From Granulicella arctica (lineage in GTDB: Bacteria; Acidobacteriota; Terriglobia; Terriglobales; Acidobacteriaceae), in the NCBI RefSeq assembly GCF_025685605.1, contig NZ_JAGTUT010000001.1, forward strand, positions 620,001 to 684,000: 64,000 nt of DNA, written 5' to 3'. Every line of letters begins with the position of its first letter. Within the stretch, counting starts at the first letter, position 1. Position numbers and translations under genes: made by a program. Below are positions 33,892 to 43,342 of this stretch, in pieces. The notes under the pieces were generated by a model. That model saw nothing but the letters and a program-made list of their open reading frames with translations, was not told where the DNA came from and ran no database searches.

Positions 33892-36315
33892 ATGACTAAT
33901 CAACCAAAAGAAACGTTAAGCGGCGAGATTCGTAAGCTCCCGATGATGCCTATTCGGGACATGGTGATCTTCCCGCATATGATGACGCCGTTTGTCGTCG
34001 GTCGGGAGTCAAGTGTGCGGGCCCTGGAAGAGGCGTTGACGGGGGATCGGAAGATCTTTCTTGCGACGCAGCATGACGCGTCCGTGGATGAGCCAAGCGC
34101 GGACGATATCTACGAGACTGGCACGATTGGAAATATCGTCCAGAGCGTGAAGATGCCGGACGGCAACATCAAGGTGCTGGTGGAAGGTGTGGAGCGAGCA
34201 CGGGCGACCGAGGTTAATGATGAAGATGGATTCTTCGTCGCGACCGTGCAGACCGGACAGACCCAGCTTGAACTGACGCCTGCGGTTGAGGCGCTGATGG
34301 CTCGGGTGCATTCTCTTTTTGAGCAGTACGTGAAGCTGCAGCAGTCGTTGAACTACGAGACGATGGCGGCTAGCGTGCGTGCCGATGAACCGGCCAAACT
34401 GGCGGATACCATTGCGGCGAACCTGCAGCTTTCGATCGAAGAGAAGCAGCAGTTGCTCGATGTGTTCAATCCGGAGACGCGTCTTGCGCGCGTCGCGGAT
34501 GTGCTGGATGTGGCGATCGAGAAGCTGAATATGGACCGCACCATCCAGTCGCGCGTGAAGCGGCAGATGGAGAAGGCGCAGAAAGAGTACTACCTCAACG
34601 AGAAGATCAAGGCGATTCAGAAGGAACTTGGGCGCGGCGAGAAGTCCGAGTTCGATGAGTTGAAGAAGAAGATCGAGGCGGCTGGAATGCCGAAGGATGT
34701 CCTCGAGAAGACGATGCAGGAGTTGAAGAAGCTCGAGGCGATGCCGCCAATGTCGGCTGAATCGACCGTTTCTCGCAACTATATCGACTGGCTGCTGGCG
34801 GTGCCGTGGAAGAAGCGTTCGAAGGAGATTCGCTCGATCGAGCATGCCGAGCAGATTCTGAACGAAGATCACTACGGACTGGAGAAGATCAAGGAACGCA
34901 TTCTGGAGTTTCTTGCGGTACGGCAGTTGGTCAAGAATCCTAAGGGATCGATCCTTTGCTTTGTCGGACCTCCGGGTGTCGGCAAGACGTCGCTGGGTAT
35001 GTCGATTGCGAAGGCTACGGGACGGAAGTTCGTGCGGATGTCGCTTGGCGGCGTGCGGGACGAGGCTGAGATTCGGGGCCATCGCCGGACATACATCGGT
35101 GCCCTGCCCGGCCAGATCATCCAGTCGATGAAGAAGGCCGGCACGAAAAATCCGGTGTTCATGCTGGACGAGATCGATAAGATGGCCTCGGACTTCCGAG
35201 GCGATCCGGCGAGCGCCCTGCTTGAGGTTCTTGACCCGGAGCAGAATACTTCGTTCCAGGATCACTATCTTGATGTGGAGTATGACCTCTCGAATGTGCT
35301 CTTCGTAGCGACGGCGAATGTGCTGCATACGATTCCGGGACCATTGCAGGATCGTATGGAGATTCTCCGGCTGCACGGTTATACCGAGCTTGAGAAGCTG
35401 GAGATTGCGAAGCAGTATCTCGTGAAGAAGCAGCGCGAAGGTACGGGCCTGACCGAGGCGCAGATCAGCTTTACGGACGATGCCCTTCGGCTGCTGATTC
35501 GCGGTTATACGCGTGAGGCTGGCGTTCGTAACCTTGAGCGCGAGATCGGGAATGTCTGCCGCAAGGTGGCGCGTCGCGTTGTGAAGAACGGTGCAGAGCA
35601 TACGGAGATGATTACGGCGGACAATCTGCCCGACATTCTGGGTGTAACGAAGTTCCGCGATTCGCAGGTGCAGGAGAAGAGCGAGGTCGGCCTGGTGACC
35701 GGACTGGCATGGACGGAGGTTGGCGGAAGCATTCTGCAGACCGAGGTTCAAGTACTGGACGGCAAGGGCAAGATGACGGCAACAGGCCAGCTTGGCGATG
35801 TGATGCAGGAGTCGGCGCAGGCTGCTCTCAGCTACATTCGGTCCAGGGCGCATCATCTTGGACTGCCGAAGGACTTCTACCGCAATGTCGATATCCACGT
35901 GCATGTTCCGGAGGGAGCGATTCCGAAGGACGGACCATCTGCTGGCATCACGCTGGCGACGGGTCTGGCAAGTGCGCTGACGAAGATCAAGGTTCGTCGC
36001 GATATTGCCATGACGGGCGAGATTACGCTGCGGGGCAAGGTGCTTCCGATTGGCGGATTAAAGGAGAAGCTGCTGGCGGCACATCGCGCTGGGATCTTCG
36101 AAGCTATTCTGCCCGAAGATAATCGCAAGGACTTCGCGGATCTGCCGGAGTTGCTGAAGTCGACGATGAAGCTTCACTTTGTAGAGCAGATGGACCAAGT
36201 GCTGAAGATCGCTCTTGAGGAAGAACTTCCTGAGTTGCAGGAAGAGACGCCTGAGGCTTTGGCGGCGGTGATTCCGCCGGTGCTTCCTTCATCACAGCCT
36301 ACTGCTCACCAGTAA
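33892..36315 (+). CDS. lon: ATP-dependent protease Lon (LonA)
   Basis: This is a LonA of about 807 residues. The N domain starts [19 protein letters not shown]. The AAA+ module has Walker [12 protein letters not shown] near residue 363. The C-terminal peptidase domain has the catalytic Ser in [10 protein letters not shown] (near 683) and the Lys in [17 protein letters not shown] (near 726). No transmembrane segment is present, so it is the soluble LonA type. Start choice is uncertain: ATG codons occur at 33880, 33889 and 33892. GGGGAG at 33882-33887 best serves the last. It degrades misfolded and regulatory proteins. The gene lies about 210 bases after clpX and probably has its own promoter. 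Confidence 0.96.
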   Translation: MTNQPKETLSGEIRKLPMMPIRDMVIFPHMMTPFVVGRESSVRALEEALTGDRKIFLATQHDASVDEPSADDIYETGTIGNIVQSVKMPDGNIKVLVEGVERARATEVNDEDGFFVATVQTGQTQLELTPAVEALMARVHSLFEQYVKLQQSLNYETMAASVRADEPAKLADTIAANLQLSIEEKQQLLDVFNPETRLARVADVLDVAIEKLNMDRTIQSRVKRQMEKAQKEYYLNEKIKAIQKELGRGEKSEFDELKKKIEAAGMPKDVLEKTMQELKKLEAMPPMSAESTVSRNYIDWLLAVPWKKRSKEIRSIEHAEQILNEDHYGLEKIKERILEFLAVRQLVKNPKGSILCFVGPPGVGKTSLGMSIAKATGRKFVRMSLGGVRDEAEIRGHRRTYIGALPGQIIQSMKKAGTKNPVFMLDEIDKMASDFRGDPASALLEVLDPEQNTSFQDHYLDVEYDLSNVLFVATANVLHTIPGPLQDRMEILRLHGYTELEKLEIAKQYLVKKQREGTGLTEAQISFTDDALRLLIRGYTREAGVRNLEREIGNVCRKVARRVVKNGAEHTEMITADNLPDILGVTKFRDSQVQEKSEVGLVTGLAWTEVGGSILQTEVQVLDGKGKMTATGQLGDVMQESAQAALSYIRSRAHHLGLPKDFYRNVDIHVHVPEGAIPKDGPSAGITLATGLASALTKIKVRRDIAMTGEITLRGKVLPIGGLKEKLLAAHRAGIFEAILPEDNRKDFADLPELLKSTMKLHFVEQMDQVLKIALEEELPELQEETPEALAAVIPPVLPSSQPTAHQ

Positions 36316-36334
36316 CTGGTGAGACATAACGAAG

Positions 36335-36368
36335 AAAGGGTCGAGCCAGCACTGGCTCGACCCTTTTT
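36335..36368 (+). terminator. Rho-independent terminator of lon
   Basis: A 15-bp inverted repeat (36335-36349 with 36352-36366) ends in a run of five T, about 20 bases past the lon stop. Confidence 0.9.
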
Positions 36369-36380
36369 CGTTGGATTTGC

Positions 36381-36533
36381 TTAGACTGCTCTGCGGCCAC
36401 CAGTTACGAAGTGCATGATGATCGAGATGACGGCGAAGATGAGGAGGAGGTGGATGAGGAAACCGCTGACGTGAAAGAGCGTGAAGCCACCGAGCCAAAG
36501 GACAACCAGAACCACTGCGAGAATCAGAAACAT
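36381..36533 (-). CDS. Lmo0937/DUF5670-type 50-residue membrane protein
   Basis: A 50-residue protein consists almost entirely of two hydrophobic helices, FLILAVVLVVLWLGGF and HLLLIFAVISIIMHF, ending in GGRRAV. This length and pattern match the small Lmo0937 (DUF5670) membrane proteins found widely in bacteria. The ATG at 36533 has AGAAGG 7 bases upstream on the - strand. The function is unknown. It converges on lon across the lon terminator. Confidence 0.8.
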   Translation of the reverse strand: MFLILAVVLVVLWLGGFTLFHVSGFLIHLLLIFAVISIIMHFVTGGRRAV

Positions 36534-36712
36534 TGCAGACCTTCTTTCTACTTGGTTTAAAGAAACAGGCGAGTGGTATCCGCCGCACCTTGTGAGAGCA
36601 GGTTGGAAGGTATTTACGTTGCTCTGTGCTGAAAAATAGACCCTAGATTGTGGTGATGAAACGAAAAAGCCCACATCCATCTGGACGTGAGCTTCGTGAG
36701 TACACGGTTACG

Positions 36713-37000
36713 TTAGCAGCAGCCGCCAGCGATTGAGGGGATGAGCATGACCTCGTCGCCGTCCTGAAAGGCGTAGGTTTCGCCGCCAAGGAAGCGGATG
36801 TCCTCATCGTTGACGTAGATGTTGATGAAGCGACGGAGCTTGCCGCCTTCGTCTTTGATCTGCGTGCTCAGTGCGGGGAAGGTCTGGTCGATGTCGGCGA
36901 TGAGGCCGGGCAGGTTGGTCGCGGCTGAGTCGAACTGCTTCTGACCATCGGTGTGGCGAACGAATGCGGTGGGAAGGACAACTTTGATCTTAATAGGCAA
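36713..37000 (-). CDS. MoaD/ThiS-family sulfur-carrier protein ending in GGCC
   Basis: This 95-residue ubiquitin-fold protein has IKIKVVLPTAFVRHTDGQ at the start, a central FINIYVNDEDIRFLGG strand, and a DGDEVMLIPSIAGG tail as in MoaD, ThiS and CysO. Sulfur carriers work through a C-terminal Gly-Gly that becomes a thiocarboxylate. Here two further residues, Cys-Cys, follow the Gly pair, so the tail would need trimming, as in carriers processed by a JAMM-type metalloprotease. Its start overlaps the PLP-enzyme gene by 11 bases on the same strand. It therefore probably supplies sulfur to that enzyme rather than to molybdopterin or thiazole synthesis. Confidence 0.88.
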   Translation of the reverse strand: MPIKIKVVLPTAFVRHTDGQKQFDSAATNLPGLIADIDQTFPALSTQIKDEGGKLRRFINIYVNDEDIRFLGGETYAFQDGDEVMLIPSIAGGCC

Positions 37001-38279
37001 GTGAGGCTCCTGCGGTGGCTAGTTCTGGTTCGGTGGAGGCATCGAGTTCCCGAAGGTATTCGTCGAAGTCGGCGATGCGTGGGCGGACGGCGCGCTCCTC
37101 GCGGTACTGGCCGCTGATGGCGTCGGTGGTTTTGAGGCCGTTGCCGGTGATGCAGACGACAGTGATGTCGTCGGGCGAGATGCGGCCGTGGGCATAGAGG
37201 CGTGCGGTGACGGCAGTGGTGACGCCGCCAGCGGTTTCGGTGAAGATGCCTTCGGTCTCGGCGAGCTCCTGCATGCCGGAGACGATCTCGATGTCGGAGA
37301 CGTCCTCTGCCCAGCCGCCGGTGGAGAGGATCATCTTGGCTGCGGCGGGACCGTCAGCCGGATTGCCGATGGCGAGGGAGCGGGCGATGGTGTTAGGGCG
37401 CTGCGGTTCGATATAGTCCAGACCCTGCTTGACCGCTTGTGAGATGGGCGAGCAGCCGGTGGCCTGCGCTCCGAAGAAGCGGACGGGCTTGTCTTCGACG
37501 AGGCCGAGGTAGATGAGCTCGTTGAAGGCTTTGCGAATCTTGCGGATGAGCGAACCGCCCGCCATGGGGCAGACGACGTTGTCGGGGAGACGCCAGCCGA
37601 GCTGTTCGGCGATCTCGTAGCCGACCGTCTTTGAACCCTCGGCGTAGTAGGGGCGGAGGTTGACGTTGACGAAGCCCCAGGCATATTCGTCGGCGATCTG
37701 GGTGCAGAGGCGGTTGACGTGATCGTAGTTGCCGTCGATACGGACGAGGCGGGCTCCGTAGACCTGGGTGTTGAGGATCTTTGCGGGCTCGAGATCGGCG
37801 GGGACGAGGATGGTGGCCTTGAGGCCGAGGCGTGCGGCCTGGGCGGCGACAGAGTTGGCGAGGTTGCCGGTCGAGGAGCAGCCGACGATATCGAAGCCGA
37901 ACTTCTGCGCGTTGGCGAGGGCGACGGAAACGACACGGTCCTTGAAGCTGAGCGTCGGGAAGCAGACGGCGTCATTCTTGACGTAGAGGTTGGTGGCGCC
38001 GATGCGCTTACCGAGATTTTTCGCGCGGATGAGCGGGGTGAAGCCTACCGGCAGGTCAGGCTGAAAGCCCTCGGGGATGGGCAGGAGCGCGGCATAGCGC
38101 CAGATGTTGAAGGGGCCGGCCTGGATGGCCTGGCGAGTAAAGGTTCCGCGCGCGGCTTCGAGGTCATAGACGATCTCAAGTGGGGCAAGGCAGTCAGGGC
38201 AGCCCGAGAGAGGACGATTGCCAAAGCGGCGGCCACACTCGTTGCACTTCAGTTCATACGCCGAACAGGAATATTCCAT
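36990..38279 (-). CDS. Threonine-synthase-like PLP enzyme with zinc ribbon
   Basis: This 429-residue fold-type II PLP enzyme begins with a zinc ribbon (LKCNECGRRFG, then LSGCPDCLAPLE). The PLP lysine lies in PTLSFKDRVV near residue 115, and the phosphate-binding loop is CSSTGNLANSVAA near 140. This fits threonine synthase of the bacterial and plant type, acting on O-phosphohomoserine. Genomic context points elsewhere: it is preceded by a SAM-I riboswitch and overlaps a sulfur-carrier gene. It could instead be a homocysteine-forming or cysteine-forming sulfhydrylase that uses a protein thiocarboxylate. The sequence alone does not separate these two roles. Confidence 0.85.
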   Translation of the reverse strand: MEYSCSAYELKCNECGRRFGNRPLSGCPDCLAPLEIVYDLEAARGTFTRQAIQAGPFNIWRYAALLPIPEGFQPDLPVGFTPLIRAKNLGKRIGATNLYVKNDAVCFPTLSFKDRVVSVALANAQKFGFDIVGCSSTGNLANSVAAQAARLGLKATILVPADLEPAKILNTQVYGARLVRIDGNYDHVNRLCTQIADEYAWGFVNVNLRPYYAEGSKTVGYEIAEQLGWRLPDNVVCPMAGGSLIRKIRKAFNELIYLGLVEDKPVRFFGAQATGCSPISQAVKQGLDYIEPQRPNTIARSLAIGNPADGPAAAKMILSTGGWAEDVSDIEIVSGMQELAETEGIFTETAGGVTTAVTARLYAHGRISPDDITVVCITGNGLKTTDAISGQYREERAVRPRIADFDEYLRELDASTEPELATAGASLAY

Positions 38280-38354
38280 TGCTTCGTCTCCGGTGAGAGA
38301 AGGATATGGCTACTCTGGCGCTGCTCTTTTCTGGGGATTGCAAACAGGAAGGTG

Positions 38355-38385
38355 AAAAACGGATGCAGTTCAGGTAAAGGACTGC
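38355..38385 (-). terminator. Possible riboswitch expression platform (terminator hairpin)
   Basis: On the - strand, GCAGT (38385-38381) pairs with ACTGC (38369-38365) around an 11-base loop, and a run of five T (38359-38355) follows a few bases later. The stem is short. It lies just after the SAM aptamer and about 75 bases before the start codon, so it could be the switched terminator. Confidence 0.4.
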
Positions 38386-38392
38386 GTGCTCC

Positions 38393-38500
38393 GAATCTCA
38401 TGTTCCCTGTTCCCAGGAGAGAGTTGACACCGGTACGCATGTTCTGTCCGGTTGTCGTGGCGTCAAAGGGCTCGTCCCTCAACCACTCTGCATGAAATTC
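38393..38500 (-). promoter_or_regulatory. SAM-I (S-box) riboswitch aptamer
   Basis: The - strand carries the S-box core: AGAGTGGTTGAGGGACGAG, then GCCACGACAACC, and GGTGTCAACTCTC, close to the SAM-I consensus. The P1 stem is 10 bp (38500-38491 with 38402-38393, one G-U). P2 has GTGG/CCAC with a GA-containing kink turn. P3 is ACCGG/CCGGT. P4 is CCTG-GGAA-CAGG. The aptamer ends 113 bases before the PLP-enzyme start. Binding of S-adenosylmethionine should lower expression of the downstream pair, placing them in sulfur or methionine metabolism. Confidence 0.88.
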
Positions 38501-38576
38501 AAATCTGCCGAAGCAGACTGGAATAGGTAAGTAATAGCACAGTGGCCTGTGCGGTGCAAGTGACGGGAGCCTGCGA

Positions 38577-39496
38577 TTAGCGTGGAGTCCACTGCGGATG
38601 GCTGGTGAAGAGGCCGCCGAGAAAACCTAACTGATAGACAAGAAAGGAGCCAAAGCAAATGCTGACCATGCCCGAAGCGAGGCCGAAATAATGGCTGAGC
38701 CGGGTGTACCGGTCTCCGGCGTAGGTGAGCGGCACGGCGATGGCGGCGGTCATGCACATCATCCCAAGCAGGGTACCGAAGCCGAAGATGAGGAGGTAGA
38801 TCGTGGCCCAGACGGGATCGTGGATGGTGGAGAGGACGAGGAGCGCGACGGCGGCCGATCCTGCGAGGCCGTGGACGAGGCCGATGACGAGGGCCTGAGA
38901 CCCTGGTAGAGGCTGAAGCGGCTTGTGGTGCTTGCGGGATTGAGGATGCTGGCGCCGGAGAAGCGGGTGGTGAACTTCTGCATGACGCCGGTGAGGTTGA
39001 GGATGCCGAGGAGGATCAGCATGATGGCTACGCTGAACTCCATCGAGAGGCCGAGGCGCGGGGGGATCTCGATGCCGAAGAGAATGATGAGTGAGCCAAC
39101 GATGAAGATGGTGATGGTGTGGCCGAGACCCCAGATGGCGCCAATCATGGCGGCGTTGCGGATGCTGCGCTGATTGCTGACGATGGTCGAGATGGCGACT
39201 ACGTGGTCGGCATCGGTGGAGTGGCGCATGCCGAGAAGCAGGCCCAACCCGGCGACGAAGAGCAGCGGGCCGAGCTTCTCCTTTGAGAAAGGATGCAGGT
39301 TGATGTGCGTGGCCGCGAAGGGATGGGCGGTCAGGAGTATGCCGATGAGGACGGTGATGACGGAGAGTACGGGATACCAGAGTTGTCCCGGTCTTCCGAA
39401 GGGCTGCAGTTCATGAACGCTGCCGGTGCTGTGAATGTGGCTGCCTCGTGCGGCGAGTTTGCGGCGGAAAAGAAGGTAGGAGCCGAGGCAGATCAT
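38577..39496 (-). pseudogene. High-affinity nickel/cobalt transporter (NicO-like) gene with one-base frameshift
   Basis: The first frame (39496 down to about 38894) encodes GLGLLLGMRHSTDADHVVAI, GAIWGLGHTITIFIVG and FSVAIMLILLGILNLTG, typical of NicO/HoxN-like transporters, and reaches LYQGLRP. The other frame continues LVIGLVHGLAGSAAVALLVL, and its last 61 residues lie at 38762-38577. Adding one C to the CCC run at 38891-38893 (- strand) would restore the expected LYQGLRPLVIGLVHG join, so a single base is missing. This is either a recent mutation, a slippage site or a sequencing error. The ATG at 39496 is the only in-frame start after a stop, and about 40 residues before it also look protein-like. 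Metal transport is inferred from family. Confidence 0.75.
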
Positions 39497-39646
39497 GAGG
39501 ACGCCGAGCCACGGCTCGAGTTGAGCCGGAACGGAGGAGCCGAAGAGAAGTGCACGATAGTTGATGTTCGGTCTCCTCCTGCTTCGGTTCGATGCGGTCG
39601 CGCGTCTGGAAGTTCTGCGTGCGTCGGCCTACTTGATCTCTGGAGA

Positions 39647-39703
39647 ATGATACCCGGACGAGCGGCTGGCGTGACACACCATGGTAGGCCCATCGGGTAT
39701 CAT
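39647..39703. repeat. 10-bp inverted repeat between nickel-transporter gene and pgi
   Basis: ATGATACCCG (39647-39656) and CGGGTATCAT (39694-39703) are perfectly complementary across 37 bases, in the divergent region. It could be an RNA stem in the leader of either gene or a pair of regulator half-sites. I match it to no known riboswitch. Confidence 0.5.
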
Positions 39704-39763
39704 CCATGAAGCCGCGCTGGTGCTTTTGGTGACCAGCCCGCAACGATTTTAAGGAGTATGTCG

Positions 39764-41398
39764 ATGACCACAAAATTGGCCCCGCTTAGCGAACGCCCGA
39801 GTTGGAAAGCCCTGCAGGCGCATCACGATACGATCCAAGCCACCACGTTGAAACAGCTCTTTGCGGATGATCCGGCGCGCGGCGAACGGCTGACTGCGGA
39901 GGCTGCCGGGATCTTTCTCGATTACTCGAAGAACCGGGTGACCGACGAGACGCTTGGACTGTTGACGAAGCTCGCGGAGGAGTCCGGGCTGGCGGAGCGG
40001 ATCAACGCGATGTTTACCGGCGAGAAGATTAATATCACGGAGAACCGCGCTGTGCTGCATGTGGCGCTGCGTGCGCCGAAGAGCGAGTCGATCGTGGTCG
40101 ATGGTGAGGACGTTGTGCCGCCTGTCCACGCGGTGCTCGATAAGATGGCTGGCTTTGCTGATCGCGTGCGAAGCGGCGACTGGAAGGGCCACACCGGCAA
40201 GCGTATCCGCAATGTGGTGAACATTGGGATTGGCGGTTCGGACCTTGGCCCGGTGATGGCGTATGAGGCGCTGAAGCACTACACGCAGCGCGATCTTACG
40301 TTCCGCTTCGTATCGAATGTGGACGGCACGGACTTTGCCGAGGCCGTGCAGGATTTGAATGCGGATGAGACGCTGTTTCTCGTCGCATCGAAGACCTTTA
40401 CGACGCTTGAGACGATGACCAATGCTCACTCGGCTCGGGACTGGTCGCTGGCGGGGCTGGGCGGGGACGAGAAGGCGGTCGCAAAGCACTTCGTGGCGAT
40501 CTCGACCAATGCCAAGGAAGTGGCGAAGTTTGGCATCGACACGGCGAACATGTTCGAGTTCTGGGACTGGGTTGGCGGACGCTATTCCATGGATTCAGCG
40601 ATTGGCCTGTCGACGATGGTGGCGATTGGATCGGACAACTTCAGGGCTATGCTGGACGGCTTCCACGAGATGGACGTTCACTTTAGGACGACTCCGTTTG
40701 AGAAGAACCTGCCGGTGTTGATGGGGCTGCTGACGGTCTGGTATACGGACTTCTTTGATGCGCAGACGGTGGCGATCCTGCCGTACGAGCAGTACCTGAA
40801 GCGCTTCCCTGCCTACCTGCAGCAGTTGACGATGGAGAGCAATGGCAAGCACATCACGCTCGATGGCGAACATGTGACGACGCAGACGGGGCCGATCTAC
40901 TGGGGCGAGCCGGGGACGAACGGGCAGCACTCCTTCTACCAGCTGATCCACCAGGGAACGCGGTTGATTCCGTGCGACTTCATCGGGTTCTACAAGACTC
41001 TGAACCCGCTCGGCCGTCACCACGACATCCTGATGGCGAACGTCTTTGCGCAGGCCGAGGCACTGGCGTTTGGAAAGACGGCGGAGCAGGTGAAGGCCGA
41101 GGGAACAGCAGATTGGCTGGTGCCGCATCGTGTGTTTGAGGGCAACCGGCCGTCCAACGTGCTGCTTGCAGATCACCTGACACCGAAGGTGCTGGGATCG
41201 CTGATCGCGCTGTATGAGCATGCCGTCTTCACGCAGGGTACGATCTGGAGCATCGACTCGTTCGACCAATGGGGCGTGGAGCTGGGCAAGGTTCTGGCGC
41301 AGAAGATCATTGGCGAGTTGGAAGGTACGGATGGTGCGGCATCGACGCATGACACGTCAACAACGAACCTTATCAACCGGTACAAGAAGAACAAGTAA
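39764..41398 (+). CDS. pgi: Glucose-6-phosphate isomerase
   Basis: This 544-residue protein has the two phosphoglucose-isomerase signatures. [18 protein letters not shown] lies near residue 150. The C-terminal [20 protein letters not shown] segment lies near 480 and is followed by the [10 protein letters not shown] motif with the active-site Lys. It interconverts glucose-6-phosphate and fructose-6-phosphate in the cytoplasm. AAGGAG at 39751-39756 is 7 bases before the ATG at 39764 and too close to the upstream ATG at 39758. It is the long (E. coli-like) type. It ends in a strong two-way terminator. Confidence 0.97.
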   Translation: MTTKLAPLSERPSWKALQAHHDTIQATTLKQLFADDPARGERLTAEAAGIFLDYSKNRVTDETLGLLTKLAEESGLAERINAMFTGEKINITENRAVLHVALRAPKSESIVVDGEDVVPPVHAVLDKMAGFADRVRSGDWKGHTGKRIRNVVNIGIGGSDLGPVMAYEALKHYTQRDLTFRFVSNVDGTDFAEAVQDLNADETLFLVASKTFTTLETMTNAHSARDWSLAGLGGDEKAVAKHFVAISTNAKEVAKFGIDTANMFEFWDWVGGRYSMDSAIGLSTMVAIGSDNFRAMLDGFHEMDVHFRTTPFEKNLPVLMGLLTVWYTDFFDAQTVAILPYEQYLKRFPAYLQQLTMESNGKHITLDGEHVTTQTGPIYWGEPGTNGQHSFYQLIHQGTRLIPCDFIGFYKTLNPLGRHHDILMANVFAQAEALAFGKTAEQVKAEGTADWLVPHRVFEGNRPSNVLLADHLTPKVLGSLIALYEHAVFTQGTIWSIDSFDQWGVELGKVLAQKIIGELEGTDGAASTHDTSTTNLINRYKKNK

Positions 41399-41409
41399 GA
41401 ATCATCACG

Positions 41410-41460
41410 CAACACAACTAAGGCCTGCCAGTGAGTTACTGGCAGGCCTTAGTTGTGTTG
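41410..41460. terminator. Bidirectional terminator, 23-bp perfect inverted repeat
   Basis: 41410-41432 pairs without mismatch to 41438-41460 around a GAGTT loop. It lies between the convergent pgi and outer-membrane-protein genes, 11 bases beyond the pgi stop and 10 bases from the other stop. Confidence 0.85.
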
Positions 41461-41470
41461 CTCGATCAGC

Positions 41471-43207
41471 CTAAAAGGAGATGGAGAGGCCAGCCTGCAG
41501 GGTGCGTGGCGTCTGGGCGAGATAGAGAGTTCGTCCGTCGGAGGAGAGGAACGGCTGGTAGCCCTGGGCGAGCAGATTGCTTACGTCGATGGACGCCTCG
41601 AGCCCTTGCGGTAGAACTCCTCCCCAGCGTACGGGCTGGCGTACGTGAAAGCTTAGGTATGACTGGTCGCTGAACTCGCGGTAGGCGTCGATTGCGGTGA
41701 CGAGATCTCGCGGCTGCCAGCGGTAGACCGCGCGAAGACGTGTGCCGGTGCCCGGCAGACTTCCCTTGAGAGCGACGGCGGCAGATTGGCCGGGACGCTC
41801 CTGCAGGCCGCTGAGCATGAGCGGCAGAGTTGCTGTGCCGGAACCGTCCCCGGCGAGCGCCGTGCCGGTGCTGTACTCGACCGCGGCCCAGACGGTCTGA
41901 CCCAGCGGTTGCGTCATCATGACATTGATGCCGCTCGCCTCGTACCCGGAGGTGAGGAGGCGAAAGCTGTCGGTCATCGTGTCTGAGATGGCGCCTACCT
42001 GAGCGCCACTGGAACTGGTTCCGGGTGAGTTCAGATCGGCTGTTGTGAGGGCGCCGGTGCCTGCCAGAGCAACCTGCGCCAATGCGTCACGATAGAGAGC
42101 GAGCTGGACCTGTCCGCGTCCTATTTTTCGACCGACCGAGATCTCCTGGTGCCTTCCCCGCTCTGTGCGCAACTTGCCATCGACGGTAGCGGCGACCGGA
42201 AGCTCAGACTGGACGGTGTTCAAACCGGAGAAGCCCTGCAGACTGCGAGAGGTTGCCATGCGATAGCCGAAGGTCCATCCTGCGGCAGGTTCGACCATGA
42301 CGCGAATGAATGGCTGGACGGCGAAGGCAGTGCCCGAGGTGTGCACGGAGTAGGTGGAGGTGCCGACTTCGATATTTACGAGGTCGCCAAGCTTCATCTG
42401 CTGTGCCGTGGCGATGTCCATGGTCTGGAGGCCAGCCGCGCTGCCAGCACTCATCAACTCGGGATGCGACTGGAAGCTTGAGACGATACGTGCCGTGCTC
42501 GCGAAGCCGACCTGACGCTCGAAGCCAGCGCTCACTGCTGTTGAAGGTCCTACGCCTGCCTGGGTGCGTCCTGCGCCTGAGTCGACCTGGAGAATGATGC
42601 CGGAGCCGTCGTCCTGCACCTTGTCCATCGTAAGAACACTGCGGAGGCCGCCGCCACCAAAGCCACCATCGCCGTTAGTCATGGCGGCCCTGCCGCGCAC
42701 AGTGGGCTCATGCTGCTCGCTTGCACTAGAGGAGACCATGACGAGCTGGCCGTCTTCGACCATGCGGAGAATGGGACGGTTTGCAGCCGAGCGAAGCGTC
42801 CACTTCCAGTCATCCGCAGGTTCATCCGCCTTGCGACGTTCGGCCGGGAGCCAGGAGGTCATATCGAATAGCGTGCTCATGGTGAGATTGACGACGGCGC
42901 GTCCGCCAGCCCTGAGCTGCAGATTGGGTTTTGTGGCGGGGGTGAAGAGGGCGGCAGTAGCCTGCACATGGTAGATTCCGGGCACGAGGTTGCTGACTAC
43001 GTAGTGTCCACGGAGATCGGTGAAGGCTCTGCCGATGAGTGAGGAGTCTGAAGCCGAGGTGATTTGCACCAGAACGCCAAGCTGCGCGGTGCCGGTTGTG
43101 TCTCGCACGATGCCTGACACGGCGGCACGCTGTGCCGAGCACAACGCTGAAGATGCGAGTAGCACCACCAGTGTGACGAGCACGAGTTCAACCTTGGAAC
43201 GTTGCAC
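41471..43207 (-). CDS. Outer-membrane protein with carboxypeptidase-regulatory-like domain
   Basis: This 578-residue protein has a signal peptide (LVLVTLVVLLASSALCSAQ). A carboxypeptidase-regulatory/Cna-B-like sandwich follows at about residues 28-110 (VSGIVRDTTGTAQLGVLVQI and GHYVVSNLVPGIYHVQA). The remaining 450 residues alternate short strands with Gly/Ser/Ala-rich loops and end in an aromatic-terminated strand (TLQAGLSISF), as in outer-membrane barrels. The layout resembles the acidobacterial TonB-dependent transporter-like proteins but is half their usual length, and I see no clear plug domain or TonB box. The role is probably an outer-membrane transport or adhesion surface; the substrate is unknown. 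Confidence 0.7.
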   Translation of the reverse strand: MQRSKVELVLVTLVVLLASSALCSAQRAAVSGIVRDTTGTAQLGVLVQITSASDSSLIGRAFTDLRGHYVVSNLVPGIYHVQATAALFTPATKPNLQLRAGGRAVVNLTMSTLFDMTSWLPAERRKADEPADDWKWTLRSAANRPILRMVEDGQLVMVSSSASEQHEPTVRGRAAMTNGDGGFGGGGLRSVLTMDKVQDDGSGIILQVDSGAGRTQAGVGPSTAVSAGFERQVGFASTARIVSSFQSHPELMSAGSAAGLQTMDIATAQQMKLGDLVNIEVGTSTYSVHTSGTAFAVQPFIRVMVEPAAGWTFGYRMATSRSLQGFSGLNTVQSELPVAATVDGKLRTERGRHQEISVGRKIGRGQVQLALYRDALAQVALAGTGALTTADLNSPGTSSSGAQVGAISDTMTDSFRLLTSGYEASGINVMMTQPLGQTVWAAVEYSTGTALAGDGSGTATLPLMLSGLQERPGQSAAVALKGSLPGTGTRLRAVYRWQPRDLVTAIDAYREFSDQSYLSFHVRQPVRWGGVLPQGLEASIDVSNLLAQGYQPFLSSDGRTLYLAQTPRTLQAGLSISF

Positions 43208-43342
43208 AGTTATTGGATCCTGCGCGTCGACGGCTTCTCTAGAAGAGGTGGACTCACAAACGAGACCGCACCTGGAATCATCTTTCGCAATCGGTCGTCA
43301 CATCGAATCCGCGTGACCGTATCGCACCTACCTGCACCTACG

